NCBI GenBank assembly: GCA_963788015.1
Contig: CAWBEY010000011.1
Location: 1-64,000, forward strand
DNA: 64,000 nucleotides
Origin: JBBRHH01 sp963788015
GTDB taxonomy: Bacteria; Planctomycetota; Phycisphaerae; Tepidisphaerales; Tepidisphaeraceae
Direction of reading: 5' to 3'
Part shown: in pieces, positions 47,907 through 56,772 of the stretch
How the letters are laid out: each line of letters starts with the position of its first letter
How positions within the stretch are numbered: the stretch's first letter is position 1
Made by a program: the position numbers and the translations under genes
Notes under the pieces: model-generated
The model's database searches: none
What the model saw: only the letters and a program-made list of their open reading frames with translations
Told to the model about the DNA's origin: nothing

Positions 47907-49310
47907 TTACCCGCCACGCAGCAGCGTCAGCACCTGCTGGGGTGCTGTGTTCGCCTGGGCCAGGATCGACGTGTTGGCCTGCACCAGGATCTGCGACCGC
48001 GTCAACGCGGCCGTTTCCGCGGCGAAGTCCGCGTCCCGGATGGCGCTTTCGCTGGCGGTGACGTTCTCCAGCGCTACCGAAAGGCTGTTTACGTTCGTTT
48101 GCAGAACGTCCTTCTGGAACGCGCCAAGCCTTCCGCGCACTTCGGCCACCTGCTTGATGGCGTCGGTGATGATCTTCTGCGCCTGGATCGTGTTGCCGGA
48201 CACCAGGCTGTTGGCGCCACCGCTGCCAATCGACGAGATGAAACCATCCACGTCATTGCCCAGCTTGGTCGCGGCCACCGACGAGATGCCGACATTGATC
48301 TGACCTTGCCGGGTCACTTCCGACCCAAGCTGGAACTTCGCGCCACCGCCCACCACGTCAAACGTCGTTGTTCCCAGCGTCTGGCCGAATGTGGAGGTCA
48401 GCTCCACCTTCGCGTCCAGCGTGCTGGTGCGCACCGAGGCCACCAGACCATCCACATCCGCACGGGCGCCGTTGATCGACACCTTCGCGTCGCCGCCAAA
48501 GGCCTTGCCGTTGGCGAATGTCCCGTTGATGGCCTTCAGGCTTACGTACTGCGTCGAGCCATACGCCGCCGAGTTCAGTCGCAGTACCGCGCCGCTGACC
48601 GTTGCGCTCACGCCCGTGGCTGATTTGAGCTGGTTCACGGCCACCGCCACGGCGCTTGTGTGCGTGCCGGCGGCGAAGGACAACTGCTCGGTCCCGGCAT
48701 TGCCGGCCACCTCAATCGTCACCGCCGAAGTGCCCAACTGCGCCCCGGCGAAATCAATCTCGCCCGTCTTGGCGCTGGCCAGCACCTGCACCACGACATT
48801 GGTCGAGCCATTGTCGGGGAGGTTCACGCTGTTGAGTTGCAGGTTCGCGACGTTGGAAGCGTTAACGCCGCTGGTGGTGTAATCCAGGCCGCCGCTGAGC
48901 AGTTTCACGCCGTTGAACTGCGTGGTGTTGGAAATGCGGTTGACGCTGTTCAAGATCGCGTCCACCTGAAGCTGGTTGGCCTTGATCTCGTCAGGCGACA
49001 AGGCACCGCTGTTGGCGGCCTGATTGGTCAGGCCCTGCAGTTCCAGCAGCAGCGATGACACTTCACCAAGAGCACCCTCGGCCGTGTCGATGACGTTGCC
49101 GGCGCGGCTGGAATTGTCAATCGCCTGGTTGATGCCCCCAATTTCACTGCGCAACGATTCGCTGGCGATCAAGCCGGCCGGCGCATCCTTGCCGTTGTTG
49201 ATTTTTAAGCCCGTTGATAAACGCTGGAGCCGCGTCTGAAGATCACTGGTGTTGCGGCTTAACGTGTGTTGTGCCTGAAGCGACGCAATGTTCGTATTAA
49301 TTCTACTCAT
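47907..49310 (-). CDS. fliC: Flagellin
   Basis: Intact, 467 residues from ATG 49310. The conserved D0/D1 N-terminus MSRINTNIASLQAQHTLSRN with RLSTGLKINNGKDAPAGLIA and the C-terminus ASESAIRDADFAAETAALTR with ILVQANTSILAQANTAPQQV are both present. The middle variable domain (about 160-370) is Ala/Ser/Val/Thr-rich with flagellin hook-like strands. It forms the flagellar filament. No other flagellar genes are adjacent, so it stands alone with its own terminator. The frame is open upstream to 49703 but homology starts at 49310. Confidence 0.93.
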   Translation of the reverse strand: MSRINTNIASLQAQHTLSRNTSDLQTRLQRLSTGLKINNGKDAPAGLIASESLRSEIGGINQAIDNSSRAGNVIDTAEGALGEVSSLLLELQGLTNQAANSGALSPDEIKANQLQVDAILNSVNRISNTTQFNGVKLLSGGLDYTTSGVNASNVANLQLNSVNLPDNGSTNVVVQVLASAKTGEIDFAGAQLGTSAVTIEVAGNAGTEQLSFAAGTHTSAVAVAVNQLKSATGVSATVSGAVLRLNSAAYGSTQYVSLKAINGTFANGKAFGGDAKVSINGARADVDGLVASVRTSTLDAKVELTSTFGQTLGTTTFDVVGGGAKFQLGSEVTRQGQINVGISSVAATKLGNDVDGFISSIGSGGANSLVSGNTIQAQKIITDAIKQVAEVRGRLGAFQKDVLQTNVNSLSVALENVTASESAIRDADFAAETAALTRSQILVQANTSILAQANTAPQQVLTLLRGG

Positions 49311-49754
49311 GGTATCGTCCGTGATAAGCAAGCTGCCCGAGAGCAGGTTGCCTGACTCCGCGGCGGAATCCGTGCCCGCCGCGCTGGTTGGATCAGAATG
49401 CGAAAAAGCCTGCACAAATGGCGCGGCCGCTCGCAACGCATCAGACGGCCATAAGCTCCCAGGCGCGCCTGCACTATTTTCACGTTCTGATACCGAATGG
49501 AACTCCGCCCCGTCCGGTGGGTGGAATGATGGGTGGGAAACCTCCTTGTCAAAAACCGTCGCTGGCCAACCGAATCCGTTCGGCTCGCCCAGGCTCAATT
49601 TCGCAATTGCGAACGAGCCCGTCTTCCGCATAAAAACTCGGCCTGCGCACCGCGCAAACTTGAACACCATCGCCCGCAAAAACTGCCTGCCCGCTGCGCC
49701 CAATAATAGTTCATATGGTGCATCAGCCCGCCCCTCCTCCCGCCCCAGCCGCCG

Positions 49755-49762
49755 TTATCGGC
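49755..49762 (-). promoter_or_regulatory. Possible sigma-28 -10 box upstream of flagellin
   Basis: On the minus strand 49762-49755 reads GCCGATAA, the exact flagellar sigma-28 -10 consensus. The position expected for TAAA carries CTTG, so the -35 is poor. It lies about 445 bases upstream of the flagellin ATG in an otherwise empty gap (49311-49827) that shows no supported gene. It is only a candidate. Confidence 0.25.
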
Positions 49763-49827
49763 CACAAATGGTGCGACCAAGTCCTCGACGATATAATGCC
49801 ATTACAACGCGCCGAAATTGCGCTGCC

Positions 49828-50752
49828 CTAATGCTCCGTCGCCGTATTCCAGATTCCTAATACCCGCTCAACGCTCTCTTCCACCGGCCTTGCGCCGTCT
49901 ATCCAAGTGACGTGCGCAAACCGCCGCAGCCATTTCATCTGCCGCCGCGCCAGTTGCCGGGTGGCAATCTTGATCTGCTCTACCGCGTCCGAAAGCGGCA
50001 TCTTCCCCGCCAGGTGCGCGATCAACTCGTGGTATCCGGTCGCCTCGGCCGCCGTCGTGCGATAACTCCCCATACCGCTCCACCAGCGCCCGAGTCTCCT
50101 CAAGCCACCCTCCCTCCATCATCGCCTTCACCCGCGCGTTGATCCGGCGGTTGAGCGCCTCCTTCTCCCACCTCAGCCCAACCCACACCGCACGATGCCT
50201 TGGCAGTGGCCGGGCCCAATCCGTTTGAAACGACGAGATCGGCTGGCCCGTCAACTGATAGACCTCCAGCGCCCGCACCAGACGCCGGACATCGTTGGCA
50301 TGAATGCGCGTGGCCGAGACAGGATCGACATTCTGCAGCATCCGGTGCAACTCGGCCCCAGGCCGTTCCGACAGTCGGCTGCGCAGCTCGACATCGGCAC
50401 TGGGCCCTTCAAACAATCCCTCAAACAGCGCCTTGTAATAAAGCGGCGTGCCTCCGGTCGCGATCAGCCCGCCCCGTGCCGCCGCCGCCCCGATGACCTG
50501 ATCCGCCATCTCCACAAACCGTGCCACCGTAAAGGACTCGGTCGGCTCCACCACGTCGATCAGCCAATGCGGAACCTCCCGCCTCTCTTCGCGCGTCGGC
50601 TTGGCCGTTCCGATGTCCATGCCCTTGTACACCTGCATCGAATCAACGCTCAGGATTTCGCCCGCCACCCGCCGCGCAAGCTCCATGGCTACGGCCGATT
50701 TTCCGGATGCGGTGGGGCCGATGATGACCAATAAATGTCTCGCAACTGCCAT
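49828..50752 (-). CDS. miaA: tRNA dimethylallyltransferase, one frameshift
   Basis: ATG 50752 begins MAVARHLLVIIGPTASGKSA with the P-loop. Then DSMQVYKGMDIGTAKPTREE, PHWLIDVVEPTESFTVARF, GGLIATGGTPLYYKALFEGL and DVRRLVRALEVYQLTGQPIS. A shift at about 50065 joins EATGYHELIAHLAGKMPLSD and IATRQLARRQMKWLRRF, the C-terminal tRNA-binding part. Length bridged is about 307 residues, normal. It adds an isopentenyl group to A37 of tRNAs reading UNN codons. It diverges from hsp20. Confidence 0.93.
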
Positions 50753-50852
50753 GACGGCACCCACTGCCAAAAGTGCAGGAAACAACGGAGAAAGGCCATG
50801 GAAACCGTTACCGCAAGTGCATCAAAATCAAGAGTTAACGAAACTGCATGTG

Positions 50853-50867
50853 TGGCACACTTTTTGT
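50853..50867 (+). promoter_or_regulatory. Sigma-54-type promoter of hsp20
   Basis: TGGCAC (50853-50858), a five-base spacer ACTTT, then TTGT (50864-50867) match the -24/-12 consensus TGGCAC-N5-TTGC except for one base. It lies 48 bases before the hsp20 start codon on the same strand. Sigma-54 control of small heat shock genes is known for ibpB in enterobacteria; use here is inference. Confidence 0.55.
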
Positions 50868-50914
50868 TCTATGGTCGGCGTTGTGAAAGTTTAACCCATT
50901 TTAGGAGGTTTCCT

Positions 50915-51364
50915 ATGTCACTGCCCACACGAGTCTCACATGCGTCCGATCCGTTTACCAACATGCATCGGGAATTTGACAGCATGCTTGGCCAGTTATT
51001 TGGCGGCCGGCAAGCTTCGTCCAACGGCGGCGCCTGGGCGCCCTACGCCGTCGATGTTCGCGAGGATGCCGATCACCTTTATGTCGAGGCCGAGTTGCCC
51101 GGCTTCCGCAAGGAGGACGTGGACATAACCCTCGAAAACCAGACGTTGACCATCTCCGCCGAGCGCAAAGAGGAGACGAGGGAGAACGGGGACAAAGGCG
51201 ACTGGCTGCTCAACGAACGGCGCTACAACCGCTTCCTCCGCAGCTTTGCACTCCCCCCCACCGTGGATGAACAGCGCTGCGAAGCCAAGCTCAATGACGG
51301 CATCCTCCAGCTCACCCTCTTCAAACGCGAAGAAACCAAACCCCGCAAAATCCAGGTCGCCTGA
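50915..51364 (+). CDS. Small heat shock protein (Hsp20/alpha-crystallin)
   Basis: Intact, 149 residues; ATG 50915 follows AGGAGG by six bases. The alpha-crystallin domain is YAVDVREDADHLYVEAELPG, FRKEDVDITLENQTLTISAE and the end CEAKLNDGILQLTLFKREE; the last residues PRKIQVA resemble the I-x-V tail that links dimers into oligomers. It is an ATP-independent holdase binding unfolding proteins in the cytoplasm. It has its own promoter candidate and terminator, so it is monocistronic. Confidence 0.93.
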   Translation: MSLPTRVSHASDPFTNMHREFDSMLGQLFGGRQASSNGGAWAPYAVDVREDADHLYVEAELPGFRKEDVDITLENQTLTISAERKEETRENGDKGDWLLNERRYNRFLRSFALPPTVDEQRCEAKLNDGILQLTLFKREETKPRKIQVA

Positions 51365-51388
51365 TCCAGATCAATCGCATGCAACAAA

Positions 51389-51414
51389 GCGGGCGGCGCA
51401 AAAGCGCCGCCCGC
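51389..51414 (+). terminator. hsp20 terminator
   Basis: An 11-base-pair stem GCGGGCGGCGC/GCGCCGCCCGC with an AAAA loop, followed by TCTCTTTTA, starts 24 bases after the hsp20 stop codon. Confidence 0.85.
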
Positions 51415-51453
51415 TCTCTTTTATACTGACTACTGCCCACTCCCTACTGCCCA

Positions 51454-51912
51454 CTACTTATTCACCAAATCATAAACCTTATACTCCCTCACCAGCGGCT
51501 TAAGCACCTCCGCCAACAGCTTCTGATGCAGTGGGTTTTTCGCATAATCCGCCAGAGCCTGCGCATTGGCGAACGTGATCACCATTGCCACGTCATAATC
51601 CGAAACCGCCACCGGCCGGGTTGAAGGCATTGCCACCCCCACCGTCACGCCCGACACCCCTGGAATGTCCGTCAACATTTTGGAAGCATCGATCAGCTTC
51701 TGCCGCGCGTCGTTATCTCCATGATTCTTCAGCCAGCACACCACGATGTGTGTGATAGGGCCGCTTATCTCTTTGGGCGTCAAACCCGCCTCCATCGCCG
51801 CCAAGCCGTGCAGGGCTGGCTTGGTAGACGGCCTTGTCGTCGGCTCCGCCGGTGCGACCGATGCGGCTATCGACGCAAGGACGACTGTTACGCAAAATAA
51901 TGGTTGGCTCAT
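51454..51912 (-). CDS. Exported Dabb (stress-responsive alpha/beta barrel) domain protein
   Basis: From ATG 51912, 152 residues. The N-terminus MSQPLFCVTVVLASIAASVA is a signal peptide with APAEP after it. The Dabb domain shows ITHIVVCWLKNHGDNDARQK, VTVGVAMPSTRP, DYDVAMVITFANAQALADY and HQKLLAEVLKPLVREYKVYD. These ferredoxin-like dimers have varied roles; function here is unknown. It lies directly downstream of queG on the same strand with four bases between them. Confidence 0.8.
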   Translation of the reverse strand: MSQPLFCVTVVLASIAASVAPAEPTTRPSTKPALHGLAAMEAGLTPKEISGPITHIVVCWLKNHGDNDARQKLIDASKMLTDIPGVSGVTVGVAMPSTRPVAVSDYDVAMVITFANAQALADYAKNPLHQKLLAEVLKPLVREYKVYDLVNK

Positions 51913-51916
51913 GGCC

Positions 51917-52883
51917 TCAAGTTGTACCGCTTCCCCCGCCCGCCTCAAGGCCCGCCAACAAATGCCGCGCATTGCGCTGAAGCACCGGCAGCTTCACCCG
52001 CCGCATGGCCGAATGCCGCAGCCGTCTTTGGTAATCCTCCTGCGTCCACCCCATCACCTCCCGCAAATCGACGGTCCCCGTAGCAAACCGCGGCCGAAGC
52101 GCATCGTCCGTGGCCACGGGCACTCGCCCATTCCACGGGCAAACATCCTGGCAGATATCGCACCCGTACAACCACCCCGACAACGACTTTTGAAACTCCA
52201 GCGGAATTTCCTCGCGCAGCTCGATGGTCAGATACGAAATGCACCGCCGCGCATCCACCTGATATGGGCCAGTGATCGCGTCGGTCGGACAGGCGTCGAT
52301 GCACCGCGTGCAGGTCCCGCAACGATCCACGGCCGGATCATCCGCCGGCAACGCCAGCGTGGTGATGATTTCTCCAAGGAGCAGCCACGACCCGATCCGC
52401 TCATTGATCACACACGTGTTCTTCCCGACCCACCCCACGCCCGCCCGCCCCGCGAGTTCCTTCTCCATCACCGGCGCTGTGTCGACCGCCGCCCGCGTCT
52501 GAGCTTCCGGGATCCGCTCCCGAATCCAGTCCGCCAGCGCATGCAGCCGCCCCTTCATCAGCTCGTGATAATCCTCCCCCAGCGCATAGCGCGCGATCTT
52601 CCCATGGCACGCTTTTCTCCGCTTTCGTCACCTCCTCCAGCGGCACGTAATAATTCATCCCCACACAAATCACGCTCGCCGCCCCCGGCACATAAGTGCC
52701 AGGATCGGTGCGCTCGTCGAAGCGCTTGCCAAGATACGCCATCGTTCCGGCCTGCCCATCGTCGAGCCACTGTCGAAAATAGTTGCGATACGCCGAAGGC
52801 CCGGCCGGCGCAATTCCCACCAGATCAAAGCCGATCTCCCGCGCTCTGCTCTTGATCTCCGAGGCCAGCACGTGTCCATCCAC
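51917..52883 (-). CDS. queG: Epoxyqueuosine reductase, one frameshift
   Basis: GTG 52883 begins MDGHVLASEIKSRAREIGFD and continues LVGIAPAG and MAYLGKRFDERTDPGTYVPG. A shift near 52620, in an A run, joins GKIARYALGEDYHELMKGRL, TAPVMEKELAGRAGVGWVGK and two four-cysteine iron-sulfur motifs, CGTCTRCIDACPTDAI and CDICQDVCPWN. It catalyses the last step of queuosine synthesis in tRNA with a cobalamin cofactor. The DUF1992 gene ends three bases upstream on the same strand. Confidence 0.92.
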
Positions 52884-52885
52884 GG

Positions 52886-53295
52886 CTACCGGCCCTTCCG
52901 CGCACGAAGCCTCGCCCGCTCGGCCTCCAGATCAACCCCCGTCACCGTCATCGTCAGCGCGTTGGTCCCCAGCGTATTGACCTTCAGCACCAAGGCGTTG
53001 ATCTCCTTTACCAGCCGCTCCAGATTCGCCTCCTCGCGCAGGGCTGCAAGCTCGCCCGCAACCCATCCAGCGCCTTGCGCATCCGCACCTCATCCGGCAC
53101 AAAATCGTTGCTCTTCAGGATGCGCAGCATCCACCACGTCATCCGCGTCCCCTCGTCGGCGGGCATATCCTCCAGATCAATCGGCTGGCCTTTGCCCGCG
53201 AGATTGTCGAACTTCCCCTCCCGAATCGCCTCCTCGATCCGCCGCTCACCCAGCGTGCGCAAGGCGGCAGACATATCCACGTGCTTCAAGCTCAT
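52886..53295 (-). CDS. DUF1992 (DnaJC28-type) protein, one frameshift
   Basis: Starts MSLKHVDMSAALRTLGERRI and has the family core EEAIREGKFDNLAGKGQPID and MLRILKSNDFVPDEVRMRKA. A shift near 53050 continues LAALREEANLERLVKEINAL and TLGTNALTMTVTGVDLEAER, ending RARKGR at TAG 52886-52888. About 136 residues in total. The domain occurs alone in bacteria and in the human DnaJ homologue C28; function unknown. It is followed at once by queG. Confidence 0.8.
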
Positions 53296-53352
53296 ATTAG
53301 CGAATTGTAGCCTTCGCGCTTCGGAACTTCATGACCGCCACGCAAGCAACAA

Positions 53353-53374
53353 GGGCCAGGCAAACGCCTGGCCC
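53353..53374 (-). terminator. Terminator candidate for the beta-helix protein gene
   Basis: A nine-base-pair stem GGGCCAGGC/GCCTGGCCC with an AAAC loop lies 29 bases past the stop at 53403. On the minus strand the following bases are TTGTTGCTTG, a weak U-rich run. Confidence 0.55.
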
Positions 53375-53402
53375 TCGTGCAAGTAACTGTAGCCCATCTC
53401 AC

Positions 53403-56400
53403 TCATCCATTGTCAGCCGAGAACAGCCGCCCCTGCGCCGAGTAAAACACGTTGCTGTTTTCCGGCCCAAACTGATCGATCGCCAGCCCGCACACAAAGT
53501 CCACCTGGAAATAGGTGGCCGGCACTTTAACTGTCAACTTGTAGGTGCCTGGCCCAAAGCTGCCGGTGGACAGATCATAAACAGCCTGCTTGCTCGCTTG
53601 GGACGCGACGAAGGTGGAGCCGGGCGCGGTATAGCTGACCAGGCTGACAGTATCGGCATGGCCGCCCGTCACCGTAAAAATCACCTGCACCGAATCCCCC
53701 TCCCGCACGTTCCCGCGCAAGTCGGTCACGGTCTTGGTGCCCTTGATCGGATCGGTGATAACGTACTTGATGTTCACCACGTCGCTGCTGCAAGTGCACT
53801 TCTTGTAGTTGTCGAAGTCATCAACCACCGCCGTCCCGTTGTAAACATCGTTGGTGTAGTAAGTCGCCAGCGCCGGCGCTGTCCGAACATAGCCGGTCGG
53901 CGTCGTCTCCTGCACGAAATATTTCCCGGCCGGCAGGTTCGTAAAAGTGTATGCCCCGCTTGCGCCGGTCGTCGCCGAAGCCACGGCCGCGCCGTCACCG
54001 TTGTCCAGCACGCCGTTGTGGTTGTTGTCCAGGAACAATTTCACCACCACGCTTGCCAAGCCAGTGTCGTCCTTGCTCAACCCGTTCCCGGTCACGTCAT
54101 TGTAAATGTGCCCGGAGATCGTCGACTTCTTTGCATTCACAACCTGCGTCAGCTTCGCCGACGTGCTGGTCACAAAGCTCGAGTCCGCATTATAAATGGC
54201 CGTGATGGTGTGACTCCCCACCGCCAGCAATGTCGTCGAGCACGACGCCGAGCCGTTGGTCAGCGCCACCGTGAATAATACCGTATTGCCGTCCATGAAC
54301 GTGACGCTGCCCGTGGGCGTTGCCCCGCTGCCGCTGCGATTCACAACGGCCGTCAACGTTACCAGATCGCCGTACGTCGAAGGATTGGCCGATGACTGAA
54401 TCGTGGTCGTCGTCACCACTGGCAGCACCACCGGCGGCGGAGCGGCGGGCGTCACCATCGCCAGGCCAAATTCTGACGTATTCCCCGAAGAATCCGTCGC
54501 TGTCCCCGTCACATACTGCCCGGCAACCACGTTTGCGTAGGTCGCGGTAAAGGTCGCATTGCCATTAGCATCCGTCATCACGCTGATGGTTCCCAGGTAT
54601 CGTTTCCCCTGCCCATAGCCCGACGGATCGGCCGCGTCGTTGGCGAACAGGTCAATTGCCATGCTGCTCAGCGCCGGCCCGCTGATCGTCCCCTTGATCG
54701 TCACGCCCGTGCCATTGTTGGTGATCGACGTGATCACCGGAAAGTCCTGGAAATCGTTCGCGCCGCTATGCCCGGCCGAGTCATTGGGCGTCGCCCCATC
54801 ATTGCCCAGGTCGATGCCCAGAAGCGCGTTGCCGTAAATCGAATTAGATCGGATTGCATTGCCCGTGCCCGAGACCACGTTGACCCCATTGCCCTGATTC
54901 AGCGCAATCACATTTCCCGAGATGCTGCTCGCCGATCCGGTGATAAACATCCCGTCGCCGCCGTTGCCCAGCGCGCCGCTTCCATCGGCCTGCGTGCCGA
55001 TCCAGTTGCCGCTGACCGTGGCGCTGTCGGCCAGATCAATCCCGTCACCGGCGTTGCCCGAGATCACGTTCCCAGTAATGACCGTCCCCGCCGATTGGTT
55101 GGTGATGCCGTTGCCGTCGTTCCCGAACGCCACCACGCCCGATCCGTCCGTGCCGATATAGTTGCCCTCAATCCAGTTCACCACGTTGCCTGACGTGGCG
55201 ATCTTGATCCCATTCCCTCCGCTGTTGGCGATCACATTCCGCCCGGCCGGCGTCGTCCCGCCCACCAGATTCCCAGCCGAACCAAAGCCGATGTTCACCC
55301 CGCTGCCGGAGTTGCCCAGCGAGACGCCATTGGAGTCGCTGGCCATTTCGCCCGTGTAATCCGTGCCGATGTAATTCCCCGCAATCACGTTGTTCGAGCT
55401 GCCATAAAGCCGTACGCCGCTGCCGCTGTTGCCTGATATGATGTTGCGAGCCCCCGAAGCCGTGCCGCCGATGGTCACGGTGGAGCTTTCAAACAATTCG
55501 ATCCCGTTGCCGGCGTTCCCCAGCGCCATCGACCCGGAGCCATCGACGCCAATGAAGTTCCCCTGAACCACGTTCCCTGATGCTGTACTGCCGCTGAAGA
55601 AGATGCCATCGCCGATGTTTCCGGAGATCACGTTCCGCGCCGCCGACGTTAATCCGCCGATGGTTGTCCCGCCCGCCCCGGCCACCGTAATGCCGTTGTA
55701 GTTACTGATCGCCTGTGTCCCGGTCACGTCCGTTCCGATAAAGTTCCCCTGGATCGACGCCCCGTCGTTCTGCACCAACACCCCCGCATCGGTATTACCG
55801 GAGATCAAATTGCTTGAGATCATGGCGCTCGGCGCATCAATCTCAACACCTTCGTTGTTGCCCGCCGCGCTGGTTCCGCTGGCGTCCGTCCCAATAAAGT
55901 TGCGGTGAATCCACGCATTATCCGCCCCGGCCGCGATCAAAATCCCATCGCCGCCAAACCCATTGATCGCAAGCCCCGTCACCTCGCTGCCGGCCGCGTC
56001 CAGTTCCAAGCCGTTCGCGTTCGCCCCGGCCAGCGATCCATTGATCTCAATCATTGGCCGCCCCGCATATCCGGGCTGCGACGTCCCATCCAGCAGCGTC
56101 ACATCGCTCAGCGCCGGCAGCGCAGTCGCCGGCGTGATGGTGTGAACCCCGCTCCCGCCAATGCTGAATTGAATCACATCCGCCCCGCCGTGCGAGTTGG
56201 CGTCAAGGATAGCCTGACGCAAAGACCCATCGCCCGAATCATCGGTCGTCGTCACCAGGTACGTCGAAAACATCGTCCGGCTTTCCAACTGCTCGGCCAG
56301 CGAAAACCGAGCCTTCTGGGCAACCGCCGCGCCCAGCCCCACGACCAATACTCGGACGACGCAATGAGCTGAAAAACTTACGCATGAGAATGCCCTGCCG

Positions 56401-56459
56401 TGTTGATTGCCCTTGATGTTGATCGAATGAGGACCCAGACGTTCGACCGTGATATCCAA
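53403..56459 (-). CDS. Large extracellular parallel beta-helix protein
   Basis: About 1018 residues. The export tag LAEQLESRTMFS is near residue 60, followed by a beta-helix of PbH1-type rungs to about residue 600: repeated NxIxGNxGDGI and NFIGTDxSGT phrases such as GNYIGTDGSGVVAFGNDGNG. Then an Ig-like Big_3 domain (YGDLVTLTAVVNRSGSGATP), an SdrD/Cna B-type domain (ISGHIYNDVTGNGLSKDDTG) and a CARDB-like end. The true start is uncertain: ATG 56385 in another frame (MRKFFSSLRRPSIG) looks like a natural beginning and would need one shift. It is probably surface-exposed and may bind or cleave polysaccharide. Confidence 0.85.
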   Translation of the reverse strand: MDITVERLGPHSINIKGNQHGRAFSCVSFSAHCVVRVLVVGLGAAVAQKARFSLAEQLESRTMFSTYLVTTTDDSGDGSLRQAILDANSHGGADVIQFSIGGSGVHTITPATALPALSDVTLLDGTSQPGYAGRPMIEINGSLAGANANGLELDAAGSEVTGLAINGFGGDGILIAAGADNAWIHRNFIGTDASGTSAAGNNEGVEIDAPSAMISSNLISGNTDAGVLVQNDGASIQGNFIGTDVTGTQAISNYNGITVAGAGGTTIGGLTSAARNVISGNIGDGIFFSGSTASGNVVQGNFIGVDGSGSMALGNAGNGIELFESSTVTIGGTASGARNIISGNSGSGVRLYGSSNNVIAGNYIGTDYTGEMASDSNGVSLGNSGSGVNIGFGSAGNLVGGTTPAGRNVIANSGGNGIKIATSGNVVNWIEGNYIGTDGSGVVAFGNDGNGITNQSAGTVITGNVISGNAGDGIDLADSATVSGNWIGTQADGSGALGNGGDGMFITGSASSISGNVIALNQGNGVNVVSGTGNAIRSNSIYGNALLGIDLGNDGATPNDSAGHSGANDFQDFPVITSITNNGTGVTIKGTISGPALSSMAIDLFANDAADPSGYGQGKRYLGTISVMTDANGNATFTATYANVVAGQYVTGTATDSSGNTSEFGLAMVTPAAPPPVVLPVVTTTTIQSSANPSTYGDLVTLTAVVNRSGSGATPTGSVTFMDGNTVLFTVALTNGSASCSTTLLAVGSHTITAIYNADSSFVTSTSAKLTQVVNAKKSTISGHIYNDVTGNGLSKDDTGLASVVVKLFLDNNHNGVLDNGDGAAVASATTGASGAYTFTNLPAGKYFVQETTPTGYVRTAPALATYYTNDVYNGTAVVDDFDNYKKCTCSSDVVNIKYVITDPIKGTKTVTDLRGNVREGDSVQVIFTVTGGHADTVSLVSYTAPGSTFVASQASKQAVYDLSTGSFGPGTYKLTVKVPATYFQVDFVCGLAIDQFGPENSNVFYSAQGRLFSADNG

Positions 56460-56772
56460 TATGAAGGCCGAATCGGCAAATGGCAGGATGAGCAGGCGGA
56501 ACCAAATTTGATCATTTCAATCGTGCCACGCACCGCCCTCGCCCGTGTCTTCCCAGACGTTAAGCAAGACACGTCTACGCCCACGGCCACTCCAGCGGCC
56601 TGCTGCGGGTCCCTTAGCCAAACAGACCGCCATCGTGCCGTTTCCGCCAAACCTCGTGCCGGCCGGCTTCACTCCTGATGGAAATGATCCAGCCTTTGGC
56701 TTATAAGAAGCGGGCGGTTGATGGGGTTTGGTGTGGCCCTGATCCCTGTGTTCAGTATGGGGAGTTTATTAC
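56460..56772. other. No supported gene
   Basis: This 313-base gap separates the divergent beta-helix gene and the Pro/Ala-rich protein gene. I find no coding frame with motifs. The sequence near 56700-56760 (AAGAAGCGGGCGG, then TATGGGGAG) may hold the plus-strand promoter and leader, but no clear consensus is visible. Confidence 0.4.
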
